A DNA stretch of 64,000 nt from Rugalucina vietnamica. Taxonomy: Eukaryota; Mollusca; Bivalvia; Lucinida; Lucinidae. The notes beneath the pieces are model-generated. The model saw only the letters and a program-made list of their open reading frames with translations. It was not told the origin of the DNA and did no database searches. The DNA lies in assembly GCA_964017185.1 (NCBI GenBank), contig OZ024883.1, positions 41,532,395-41,596,394 of the forward strand, given 5' to 3'. Shown here piece by piece: positions 28,226 to 39,550 of this stretch; the first letter of the stretch is position 1; every line of letters begins with the position of its first letter. Made by a program: the position numbers and the translations under genes.

Positions 28226-29568
28226 ACCATACATGTGGTCATATATGCATAATTCACATTGGATTGAATTGAAATAAACATTTCTGAATATCGGTGGGGT
28301 GCAAATTAAAAAGTAAAAGTTTAAAATAAACGCATTAATTCACCAACGTGAAGTTCTACAGACATTTGAGGAAGTTACAAACAACAACAACAACAACAAC
28401 AACAATTGGATCATTTGTATTGTGTGGCTCAGCCCAAAGACGCTCACATACATACACAATTGTAGTTTACTAGTATTTCACATGGACCATAATTCACATT
28501 GATCATACTTCACCCCCCCCCCACATACACACACTTCCTTAGTTTATGTAATATCTGTCATTTGAAATTCTTTCCTTGCTTATATTATGTTTTATATGTG
28601 TTATACCCTTGCTTTTTTGCTCCTATGTGGGCCGAAAATTCGTAATAAAGATACGCCAAATTGACTATACTTCACCAGGGAATACACCTGACGCAGTCAT
28701 TTTTCGTAACGTGGACAATACCTCGCACTAAAACAAGGTATTGTCGAAATCATCACTTATTTGCGTTTCAGACATCATTTGCAAGTGCTATAAACAGATA
28801 CTTACTTACTTGGATACTTGGTAGTGTGCGTGGATAGAGCGACCATCGTTCTCACAGATGTAAACGTCATACCACTCAGAAAGAAGCCACAGAAGCGACT
28901 AGTATTTCTTTGGAAAAACGGATATCACCAATACCGAGGAGGACCTGCGCCAGTTTTCAGAAACCTTGACTTCAGAGTTTTCTGTTGGCACACCCATCAA
29001 CTCCCTAAGGGCCAACAAATAAACATGTACTTTCCAAACAGTAACATCATCCAGATACAGCTCCACTCCGTTTTCCATTTCAAACTCAGTAGTTTGTGAA
29101 ATAAGTTAGTGGTGCATACATAATATAATAAACCACACTTATATTTGCCATTATTTGGTTGCAGCGGTGGGATAATGAAAACTGCCAGAATGGAGTTGCC
29201 TTATCCATGTAGTTCGGGACGAGTCTTCTCGGAGTGGGGAAGTAGTGTAGCGGTGTGCAATGAGTAGATATGCTAATTTCAAACTCGGTAGTTTGCGAAA
29301 TTAGTAAGTGGTGTATATATTAAGAATTTATTGTTCATATGTAGTTGAGGATGCGCTAGCCTGCTGTTTGAGTGACCATAGTTCTGCGACACAGAACGCC
29401 AGTGTTTGCGTTCGCACTTCTCCCATTAATTTGACATGTTTATGCCTTTCAGTTTTTATTCACAGTCCCCAAGAGCAAGAAATTTAATTGTCTCGACTTG
29501 TCTTCAGACTTTTGCAGGCTGTAATTTATATATGATAGAGCGGCAGGTGAAGTACATTGTATATGCCG
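28226..29568. other. No gene recognised
   Basis: Non-coding. Contains a (CAA)n microsatellite at about 28378-28405. An open frame at 28818-29099 resembles no family. Confidence 0.5.
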
Positions 29569-30360
29569 CAGCGATGTAGATAACGATGCGTACTGCGTGT
29601 GTACGCACGACTTTTTGGCTCGGTACGCATTAAAAAATCAAACCTTTGCGTACCATGTACGCAGTGAAAATCAGTGGTACGCAAACAGTGTACGGTTTTA
29701 TGTGTACTCAGATTAAAATACCCTGTAAAATTGTCACAAAATGACATTTTTTTTTCAACTAGTTTTGTCTGGCTGCTAGCTCTGTCTCCAATCGAAAAGT
29801 AGTTAAATGATATTGATGCAGCATTTGATCGTTCCATATTACACATCATGCAATATATTATGTATCTTCAGTACTTAAGCCATATAGATGCTCTCCCTTC
29901 AGTCCCTCGGCCAGACAAATTGTTTACCAAAGGTTTATTCATGAAGTTTAAAAATAGTGTGTCACTTTGATTTATTGACTAGGCATTTTGCATCGATTTA
30001 TGGTCATTGTTTTCAATTTAAAACTTGATGTATTCCATGTTCTACAGCCATCCCAGTTTATCCCAGTTTCCTAATTTTTTCTCTCTTATTATCTGTGCAG
30101 GGGACAAAAGTATGGTTTAACATGCCTAAATGATAGAATAACATGTGATTACAGGATTATCAACCAGTTTACTTTAATTTTCAAACTTGAATAAATGATC
30201 TTATCCACACGTGTACACATATCTATCAGTTTGATTCTGAATAAGTGGGTAGAATAAGAATCCTCAGAAAACGTGCAATTAGTTGTATTGTCGAAACACA
30301 CTGTACATTTATTTTGATGCGTTCAGTACGCATTGATAAAAATAATTATCTACATCACTG
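29569..30360. mobile_element. 0.8-kb non-autonomous TIR element
   Basis: Left end CAGCGATGTAGATAA and right inverse TTATCTACATCACTG, each followed inward by ATGCGTACTG. The word GTACGCA clusters near the left end. CAG termini suggest a hAT-type element, but the target duplication is unclear. Confidence 0.55.
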
Positions 30361-31374
30361 TATGGGTATTAAAGGCTATAATTGACCGGTTAAACTGGTC
30401 CGGACCTTTTAGCCTTGTAGTTATGACACCTGATTTATACCCAGGTGATTCGGTTCAGCCGTTCGAGCCCATTTTATTTACATATCTATATTTCTCCCCT
30501 ACTACAATTTATACGCACTTCCTATACTCCAGAATTTGGGCCCAGACTACATGTAAGATTATTAATATGCATCTTCCCCTGGGTACATTTCACTGACATG
30601 TGTCCTGGCAAGTTTCGTTATAACAAAAATAGATATCATCTAATAAATTCAAGTCCTTGTAATTCCATCATCTGATAATCCGAGGATAATCGGTGAGGAA
30701 TTGTGAATAGAGATTTTCATTGGAAAAGGAGATAATCCGTGATAAAGAATATTCATTCGAAACGTTTTACTTGACCACGGAGATTCGTTTTATAGTGAAA
30801 TGAGCAAGAAATAATGCATACTGGCTCGCTAATCGACAATACGTCTCAATGTTTCATTTCGAGCAGTTTAACTTGGAGAAATTGGTAAAGAAGACAAAAT
30901 CTTCAAAAGACTTTAATCAACCATTATGGGAAGTAAGAATAGAGGGACCAGGAATCGATGCAATTAAATTTAAAGTCCCAACATAGACAGCGGGTGGGAA
31001 AGAAAATACATAAAACACAATAAACATTTTCCGACAACACACTCGAAGAGCAGAATGACTAGCTCTTTCCCAACAAGGTAGCCATCCGGCTAAGTTTTGA
31101 CAGGAACGAAAGGGAACGAGCACAACAGAGAGGTAGGCTCAATAAACAGTAGTACGTATAATGAAGATAAACCACTTTTCCTGGGACACCGATTATCAAT
31201 TTAACTGGGGACAAGTATGATGAAGACAAACCATCTATCTGGGACACAACTTAACGATTTTTCCGGGCACAACGCCGAAAACCACTTCTCCTGGGGACGT
31301 CCTCGAAATTCTTATCAAGCAGAAGCCGTGTCAATGCTGTTTAATGCAGGATGAAAAATTGAGATTTGCCTGAT
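30361..31374. other. No gene recognised
   Basis: No coding exon, tRNA or repeat family recognised. From about 31190 there are short CTGGGGAC repeats. Confidence 0.45.
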
Positions 31375-31980
31375 TAGGTCTGTTCCCAGTTGCTTCTGTT
31401 TGCCGATGATACAGCCCTGTATCTCACCATAGAAAGTTAAGACGACAGTTCAACACTCCAGAATGACCTGCACATACTCTCAAAGTGCGAAACCAGACGG
31501 GACATGGAATTCAACCCCTCGAAATGTCAGGTTGTACACGTGCCATGTTCCAGAATCCCCATTAAAAGAGACTATGTACTGTACGGGCAGGTATGAAGAC
31601 TGTCTCGTGTGCAAAATATCGGGGTTGATATCTCCAGTTCCCTATCCTGGAATTCTCACTGGAATTCTTAACTGGATTGTCAATAGCGCAAACCGCTCAT
31701 TAAATTTTGTTCGGCGTAACATAAAAACGAAGATAACAAATGTGCGTGAAACGGCCTACAACTCCCTAGTACGACCACAGCTTGAGTACGCATCAGCTGT
31801 CTGGGACCCAAGCCATAAGAAAAGTATTTCTCAAATTGAACAAATCCAGCAAAGAGCTGATTGCTGGACAATCAGCAACTTTGATCTAAGGGACTTGGAT
31901 GACGCACATTGAAGCATAGAAGGGCTAACGTCCGTTTATAAGGTTGTACATGGATTAGTTGCCATACCTTCCCAGAATAT
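31375..31980 (+). mobile_element. Degenerate LINE reverse-transcriptase fragment
   Basis: Reads LLLFADDTALYLT, MEFNPSKCQVVHV, then in other frames SLNFVRRNIKTKI and SLVRPQLEYASAVWDP. Multiple frame changes and stops. It is the same general type as the element at 25451 but on the opposite strand. It is followed by a (TATC)n tract at about 31980-32000. Confidence 0.75.
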
Positions 31981-32449
31981 ATCTATCTATCTATCTCTAT
32001 ATACTGCCATACGCTCGCGGACATTTTTGGCAGGTGCAGCCATAGAGTCTCTAGGTACTGCCATTCGATGCCCTGTAGGCAAGTCTCCAATTTGACTGAC
32101 TATTGCAAATACTCTTTCTTCCCCCTGGCTATAGTCCAGTGGATTGCCCTCCCAAAGACTGTTGCATGCGCACAGAGCCTTTAGGTCTTTAAGACCGCAG
32201 TCTGCAAGCTGCAATATTCTCGCCCTTAGATCCTTACTTGGCTGATTTTATCTGATTTTAACTATTCTTAAATATTTTAACTAGATAGACGTCATACTTA
32301 TATAAACACAAAAGCCGAAATACATGTGTTCCATCTTCTTTTTCCAAATAAAACATTTTTTTCAAATGGACCGAGGTGTCCCGCTAAATAAATCATTTTG
32401 GGCAGCGGCGTCCTGGGCGAGATTTATGTGGGGCGAGGGTAACTGGACA

Positions 32450-32555
32450 ACTCGGCCCATAACAAACTCGGCCCATGACAAACTCGGACCATAACAAGCT
32501 CGGCACATACAAACTCGGCCCATGACAAACTCGGCCCATATCAAACTCGGTCTCT
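32450..32555. repeat. Minisatellite, unit AACTCGGCCCATGACA
   Basis: Six or seven degenerate units of 15-17 bp. The same unit occurs in inverse orientation at 38441-38565. Confidence 0.75.
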
Positions 32556-32937
32556 ACTTATAATACTATTGTTGAGAAATTATTGAGGACATTAAGTTAG
32601 GGTCATGCATTTATTTTAAAATGTGAGAAAATTTTATTAACAGTGTTTTTGGAAAAAAATATTTTCTGTTACGTTCAGTTGCAGACTGGTTTGAAATTGA
32701 AAATAGAGTTTTCTAAACTTTAAAAACTTTAATGGACTTAGATGGACTAATCGTTTTTATAAGACTAGAAAATTAAGTTTTCATCATGACTCTAATAGAA
32801 CAGATGTATTTTAAGAAAAGGAAGGGAAGAAGGTAAAAATAAAAAAGAACAAACGATAAAGTTTAATTTTGTGTTTTGTCATTGAATCATTTTAACAATT
32901 TAAGTCATGCAAATCAACCAATTATCGTTAAATAAAT

Positions 32938-33150
32938 AGTACAATACAATACAATACAATACAATACAATACAATACAAAATCGTTTATTCAGGCACAAA
33001 CAACAAAGTGTTTCTCGCCCTACAAAACATACAATGACGGAACGATACATGCAGTATACATGCAGACTTAACAGTGATAATTATATTGGTTAGTTCAGTA
33101 ATTGTTTGTTTAGTATAATTGACTGAGTTCTTCATCCAAACAAATACTGT
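32938..33150 (-). mobile_element. Retroelement 3' end with (ACAAT)n tail
   Basis: On the minus strand a TGCCTGAATAAACGATTTTG end runs into a (TTGTA)n tail of about eight units at 32938-32980, as in 3' ends of non-LTR elements. No coding part remains. Confidence 0.5.
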
Positions 33151-33341
33151 CATTGTCTAATTACTGGCCAGGTGTGACAAAGCATTGACAATGGTATTTT
33201 TTTTATTGTCTAACCTTCTTATACATAGAATACTCGCAACCATTTTTTTTTATTCTTTTTTTTTTCTTTCTTTCAACTATACCCACCATCGATAATAAAC
33301 TCAGCATAATGACGAACTCTGCATTAAACTAAAATTGTTTG

Positions 33342-33342
<1 letters not shown>

Positions 33343-33398
<56 letters not shown>

Positions 33399-33410
33399 AG
33401 AGAGAGATAT
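33343..33410. repeat. (GA)n microsatellite
   Basis: About 30 GA units with a G9 interruption, followed by a short (TA)n run. Confidence 0.9.
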
Positions 33411-33495
33411 ATATATTTCTGCAGTTCTTAATATCAATCATAATAGAAGGGAGCGCTATCTTATAAATGCACAAAAGTCTGTTGAGGTCCTGCTG

Positions 33496-34639
33496 AGCCT
33501 ATTTAAGAAGCTGTTGGATATGGAACAAGTGACACTTGATGATATTCCGATCCCTCAGGAGAGTGATACAGTGCATCTGGGAGTGGATAGAAATCTGAAG
33601 GGCAATGGAAATACAGAGAAGAAGGCGCAAATTGGACGGCGAACGATGTATGCTTTGATGGGTGCAGGCGCATATGGGAACTCAGGTCTGAATCTTTTGG
33701 TGTCATCCAAGATGTGGAAAACTTTTGCGCTATCAAGGATGTTGTATGGACTAGAGGTGTGTAATCTGCGCCAGGGGTCAAAGAGGCATTCTGAGGAGGA
33801 TTCAGTGTCTACCTGATAGAGTGGCTATTGCTGCTGTTTATGGACTGTTAGGTATACGCCCTATTGAACAAGAACTGGACATTGGGAAGCTGAGCTTGTT
33901 TGCTACCGTGATGTTCGATGAAGCCTCACTTGAACATGAAATTGCACAACGGCAGTTTGCAGTGAAAGATATTAACTCAGACAGTTGGTTCATGCAATGT
34001 AACCTGCTCCTTCATAAATATGGGCTGTCTAATGCATATCTTATCAAGGATAGCTTTCAGACCAAGGGGGCTTTAAAGGAAGCAATTTCAAGGGGGGTGG
34101 ATAAGTATGTTCAGCAACAATGGCATGAGGATGCCCAGTCTAAATCAACCTTGAAGTACCTCAACATTGACCATTGTAAGGTTGGCAGTGTTCATAATGT
34201 CTGGAAGTTGACAAGTCACAGTACTAGAGATGTTCGTAGAGCTCAGATTAAGGTTAAGCTCCTAACAGGGTCATACATCCTACAATCAAGTCGTTCCAAG
34301 TTTAGTAAGAGCGCGATTTCGGATACATGCTTGCTCTGTAAGGTTGCGCCTGAGGATTTGAAGCATTTTTTGCTCAACTGTTCCCGGTTGCAGTCTGTTA
34401 GATCGACTTATATTCACGACATTGAGCAAATCCTTTTGCGTGTAGTCCCTGATCACGCGGCACAGTTGCTGACAAATAAGGAACGGCTGTGCTGCGTCAT
34501 CATGGACTGTACGATTCTGGCAGATGCGGTCAGTGGTGACCTTTGGGAGGGGCTTATTAATGATATGGAAGTTGTGTGCAGAAACCTTTGTTTTGCTCTT
34601 CATTTGAAGAGAACCACATTATTGAGTGAACATAATTAG
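33496..34639 (+). mobile_element. LINE ORF2 C-terminal fragment, frameshifted
   Basis: The thumb/C-terminal part of a reverse transcriptase: GRRTMYALMGAGAYG and SSKMWKTFALSRMLYGLEV (33.6-33.75 kb). One frameshift near 33785 separates this from RRIQCLPDRVAIAAVYG and a 272-codon open frame ending at 34639. That frame carries a CLLC...HFLLNC zinc-knuckle-like motif typical of non-LTR C-termini. The catalytic core is missing, so it is inactive. The family differs from the two FADD-bearing LINE pieces at 25451 and 31375. Confidence 0.75.
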
Positions 34640-35700
34640 GGAGTACCATCTTTTCTCCTTTTCAGTAGGTTGCGGTGTTTCTAGTAGTAAGCATTAATTA
34701 TCTTAAGGGCCTTTTATATTAAAGATCTAAATTGCATCCATAGGTTAAAGTTATGTAAGCATTACTTAAGTTTTCTATTAAGTAGGTTTTTATGTACATT
34801 TTTTTATGCTGTAGTTGAGCAATGTCTCCTTAGTTGACATGGTTTAATGTGCATATTGTAAATATGTTAAGATTTAGGTGGAGGGTAACCTGTCTTCTGA
34901 GAGGCCATTGTCCAAGTCGGCATACTGCATGGTGGAAATAGAGTATTCTCGACCGAGGATCCAGCGATTAACATTAATCGTGTCCCCACGTCCTAGAGTG
35001 TATACGCGGATGTCACTGGGAGGAAAACAGAACTAGGGATTGTTGGTTTATGAAGATTCCTTAGCCTACTCTGTGAAATAGCGGGGTTGGACTTGAAGAA
35101 GTTATTTGAACATTATTTTTGAAAGGCACCTGTAAACAGGATATTATTCTGTAGCCGAGAGGTCTTGCCCTTAGTTGTTGCCCTGAGAGAATCCTAATGC
35201 GTCTCAAGAGCTGAACTATAAACGCTGCTTCGTAAATGTAATGTTAATAAAGTGTAAAGTTAGAAAAAACTCAAGAAGATACGTTTATACTACGGTGACC
35301 CTATCAAGGGTGGATCGAACCCCTTTTATACAGATAAATGTAGATCAGTATAAAGTCATTTTAATACTGTTAGATCTATGTAATGGGCAGCATACATGAT
35401 AAGAAAAAGAAATGCCACTTCTGTTTAGACTTGTAAGTTGTGAACTGGTTCAGATATTTTCAGGTAAAGTTGTCTTTGTACCATCTGATATATATCAACA
35501 AGATCATATAATTGCCTGCATCACAATATCATGCTTTAAGTGGTGAAGCATTCAATGCAATAAAAACATTAAATTAGGTTCACTAATAAAATCATTTATG
35601 AACCGTTGTCAGTGCTTGCTCTCAGTGCTCTGGTTTAGATTAATTAAAATCTAAATGTAAATCAGATTTGTTTGCGTTTTTGCTACAATGTATATGTATA
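34640..35700. other. Probable LINE 3' UTR, then unrecognised DNA
   Basis: The first several hundred bases after the LINE fragment may be its 3' UTR. No other feature recognised. Confidence 0.4.
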
Positions 35701-35702
35701 AG

Positions 35703-35885
35703 GAGCACATTTGCTAGTGGTAGAGCATTGGACTCCGAATCAAAAGGTCCTGGGTTCAGTCCCACAGGCGGCATTATGCTGTGTCCTTGAGCAAGACACA
35801 TACCTACAGTACTGGTTTTACCGAGGAAGCATTGGCCCCATCCAAACATAACTGAAAAATTGTTGACTGGGACGTTTTAATAGAT
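35703..35885 (+). mobile_element. SINE-A
   Basis: Begins CTAGTGGTAGAGCATTGGAC (A box), has GGGTTCAGTCCC as B box, and ends with the family 3' word AAATTGTTGACTGGGACGTT. Confidence 0.75.
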
Positions 35886-36060
35886 AAAAACATGGCTAAA
35901 TGAATTATAGAAATGCTCAAACATGAAAAATGATACATGTACAAGTATATCACCGCTTTTCATATTAAGCACTTTTACTAAAAAATAGATATTGTAACAT
36001 GAAGATTAATGTACATATACATCTATACTTTTTTTCTTTGTAGATATATTTTTACATATT

Positions 36061-36291
36061 AGCCTGTGCGTGAGAAAACGAACAATTTGGGTTCTGACCC
36101 GGTCCGACGCAAACCAGGCTGTACAGTCAAGAGATGGTTAGAGGCTTGAAATCAGGGATTAAGAAAAAAAGAGAAATTGTACTATTGGTGCAGCGAAAGA
36201 AAGGCGCTGATCAGCTTCGCAGTTACTGCGAAGCTGATCTGGACCTTTGTTTTCGCCTATGCAGATTGTTGGTTTTCCCATGTGGCGGCTC
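36061..36291. mobile_element. MITE family 1 copy
   Basis: Diverged left end (AGCCTGTGCGTGAGAAAAC), intact central GATCAGCTTCGCAGTTACTG hairpin and intact right end. Confidence 0.8.
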
Positions 36292-36524
36292 AAATAAGAA
36301 ATTGGTTAGTAGACTATTATGTGTCAAGTTTGGATTAGTAGACTGTTACTTTGATGCTTTGCTGCTTGAGAAATGCAGCTGTACTGAAAGTTTATAATTA
36401 TTTAATTGTATATCTTTGCAATAAATGAATAATTTTAAATATATGCTTCTCTGTGTATTTTACCATTGTGATTTTTTAATGTTGGTGTTGACCAGAGAAT
36501 TTGGCCAGATATAGAATGTCAGCT

Positions 36525-36690
36525 CAAAATCACGGGTTCTTGCCTAGAGCCCCACTTCAGCAGGCACATTACCGATGACTCTTTCCTGACATGACTGAAA
36601 GTATGTTGACTGCCACAACAAATCACTAACATTGTGTTGAATGGGACATTAAACCGCAAATACATTTGTGCTAGAGAACCAGAAACTGGA
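36525..36690 (+). mobile_element. SINE-A-like 3' fragment
   Basis: Carries CCTGACATGACTGAAA and GTTGAATGGGACATTAAACC, the 3' half of the SINE-A family; the tRNA head is not seen. Confidence 0.45.
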
Positions 36691-36699
36691 GCAAGAGCT

Positions 36700-37485
36700 C
36701 CTGGTTCAATAACTACCTTTAGCATTGAATCTGCCCAAAAATTGATTTCGATAAATGTTGATGGTATTTTGTTTCGACTAAATAAAACTTAAAACCGAGA
36801 CCCTATAAGAGCAGTGAACATATTAATGAGAAAGGGGTGGATCATACTGCAGTTTCGGCCTTTCAAGCCTCATCAGTGACCCCATAGAGCCATGTAGAGA
36901 ATTAAGTAAAACCCTCCGCGACATTTCGTCGAAAATTACATTTGTCGAAAATGTCCCCATGCCCAGACCTTTACCCTAACAAAAGTGGTTGTTGGCTCAA
37001 AATGAAGTCCTGTAGGCTAGTTTTCTACGAATTAAATCTCAAAATTTTGCGGTGAATATTTTGAAGTTACAACATTTTTGACAAAATACATTTTCGACGA
37101 AATGTCGTGCATCGTAAGTGCAGCATCTTTCAAGAGGGAAGTCAACACAAAGACTATTATCCAAATAGGGCTTAAGAAAGATTAGTTCAAATCATACGTT
37201 ACGATCGTAAATGATAAATAAATAAATAAAAATATAAAATATCATATACGCGCACAGTATAGATACACGTAAGCAAGTACGTTGTACATGGAGAAGAAAT
37301 AAGTGCACGTGCCCCCTTTATTGAAGCACTTGTGGCGATCCTGTGAACACATTGACAATTTTTCATCAACCTAGAAATCAACGTGGGGGACACGTTTCTC
37401 TAACTGAGGTTATTAATGCAGTACTAATATGGTATCTTAAGGGTTTACAAAAGACGTAAGATACAAAACAAAAACCTGAATCTAC
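36700..37485. other. No gene recognised
   Basis: Contains repeated short words (TTTCGTCGAAAATTACATTT and relatives at about 36920-37110). Any further exons of the zinc-finger gene should lie on this side, but none is visible. Confidence 0.4.
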
Positions 37486-37738
37486 CTTTTACACTGGTAA
37501 TTCCATGTTTCTTTTGGAGATGGCCGCGTAATCCGGATATGGTACAGTACGAATTATCACAACTATCACACTGATAGATTTTGTCTTTCACCACACGCGC
37601 TTTCACAGTTTTAGATTTCTTATTTACCACCTCATCGTCAGACAGTTCAACCTCAGAACACGTATAATCACCAAGGAGAAGATCCAAATCCAATGTTTCA
37701 TCGTCCCAATCAAGAAAGTCATCCTTGCCGTACGACAT
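37486..37738 (-). CDS. First coding exon of a C2H2 zinc-finger protein
   Basis: On the minus strand, from ATG at 37738, 84 codons run to a donor AAAAG|GTAGAT at 37486. The first 50 residues are acidic (KDDFLDWDDETLDLD, VELSDDE). Then comes a single C2H2 finger, YQCDSCDNSYCTISGLRGHL followed by QKKH (C-x2-C-x12-H-x4-H). A finger beginning in a first exon after an acidic segment fits a DNA-binding regulator, but the target is unknown. No matching second exon is seen downstream on the minus strand within the window's repeat-rich DNA, so it could be an isolated duplicated exon. Confidence 0.5.
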
Positions 37739-38440
37739 TTTGACACGAAATGAAATGCGTACGCATGTACATGTACTTTTATACATTTGTTTATTTCGGG
37801 CTTTCTGTTTCATCATCATGATTAAAGGGAGTTTTCTAGGATTAACGGACAATTTAAAGTAATTAAGTGAACTAATTTGTGACATTTAAATGATCGGTTG
37901 TTGCGGCAATGTTAATTCCCAATTAAGATCAATTAGAACTTCAAAGCGTTACGCACTGGTGGAAAACAAACAATCAAAACATGATTGATGTACATTGTGC
38001 CGCCTTTTGTGTGCTTAATCTTTACAATAATAATACTAATTGTGTTTTCCAAATGAAGAAATGTTTGAAGTAATCAAAAAGAAATAAATGTATAAGTAAA
38101 TTGGGATCTAAACGCGAGAATTAGCGCGGCGGCTTTCCCCTCGCCATACACTTTTTATAGCAACCCTATCGTGTTTGGTATCAAATTGTTGCAAAAAATG
38201 ACTGCAATGCAATTTTTATGTTCATTTCAATTTTTTATAATCGTCCGACGATGTTAAAACGAAGAAAAATGGCGCAATACACATGCTTATCAATTTTTTC
38301 ATATAGCGACCGATAATTATCTGAATCATCGCTTCAATTTACCTGGATTTTGACTCGGCAACGCACAGGTAATTTTTTCCGATAATGATATTGGAGTTGC
38401 GTCTCCGGTACATATTGCTTCGAGCTATAAATAGGGACCG
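37739..38440. other. No gene recognised; possible upstream region of the zinc-finger exon
   Basis: AT-rich; no TATA or initiator could be assigned confidently. Confidence 0.35.
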
Positions 38441-38565
38441 GATTTGTATGGGCCGAGTTGGTATGGTCCTAGATTTTGTGGCCGAGTTTGTCATGGGCCG
38501 AGTTTGTCAAGGGCCGAGTTTGTCAAGGGCCGAGTTTGTCATGGGCCGAGATGCCCCGGAATCTG
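38441..38565. repeat. Minisatellite, unit GGGCCGAGTTTGTCAT
   Basis: Six or seven units in inverse orientation to the array at 32450. The flanks also share GGGGCGAG words. Confidence 0.75.
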
Positions 38566-39210
38566 GGGCGAGTTGTCTTGGGGAGATTCGTCTCTGGGGA
38601 GTGTTGTCTGTAATCCGATGGTTTTGGGCCTAGATGACCCGGAACCGCTGAAGCGACCCACGTCTCCGTGTCAATAGTATCGAAAAATAGTTCCGACGAA
38701 AATGGCGCTGCCCATTGCACGTGAGAAAATCAAATATTGGCTGCTTTTATCGATAAATTAATGTCACTTATTATTTTTTATAAGTGTCATTTTTATTTTT
38801 TACATTCTTACTCTTAAATACTACCAGCCTTTGAAGTTTTGCGTTCGTTGACATTTTGTTAACAAGTAGTGGCTTTCCACAAAAGTTTTTCTTTCCATTT
38901 CTGGATAGATCTATGAAATCATGCTTGATTCCCAGGGATCTCACTAGGATTTTGAAAACAAGAGTTCGGGACTCATAGAAAAGAAAAAGTAGGAGTCCCA
39001 GACAAAAAAAAAGACAAGATTAGACAGACACTTACAGCCAGATAGATTTAATCTGGCTGAGATATACTGAAAGGACTATTATAACCTATAAATACAGGAA
39101 CCGGAAACGCGAAGTCGGTTAGAGAAAAGTTTAGAGAGAGTATACAAGCTCAAATGAGCTTTCAAGACTCTTCAAATCAAGAATCAAGAATCAAAATTTA
39201 GGAGTTCCAC

Positions 39211-39316
39211 TAGTCTGACTGGTCAGCCGTCAAAATGAATCATACCCAGTGGTTCATTTTTCAAAATGATAAATCAGTTATCAAAAATTAATTTTGACGG
39301 CTGACCCGCCAGACTA
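39211..39316. mobile_element. 106-bp palindromic MITE
   Basis: Inverted ends TAGTCTGACTGGTCAGCCGT and ACGGCTGACCCGCCAGACTA, with AAAAT continuing inward on both sides. Confidence 0.65.
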
Positions 39317-39550
39317 GAGTCCCAATAAAGAAACTATAACAAAGCCCAATTTTTATTCGACCGAAAAATCATTAATTTGTTACTCTACTTAAAAACAGGG
39401 TTTTGGGCTCTTTTTACTAAAGACAATTAAATTGACCATGTCACTTACCTAAATAATAATGTAATAATAATGTCTTTATTTATAGAGGAAACACACAGTT
39501 AGCATATAAATACCAATCTTCCCTGAGGCCCTCTTAACTTTACAATATTT

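Noticed and set aside
28818-29099. 93-codon open frame
   Set aside because: No family resemblance, no flanking exons; left uncalled.
31987-32214. 75-codon minus-strand open frame
   Set aside because: No family recognised; adjacent to a LINE fragment and probably repeat-derived.
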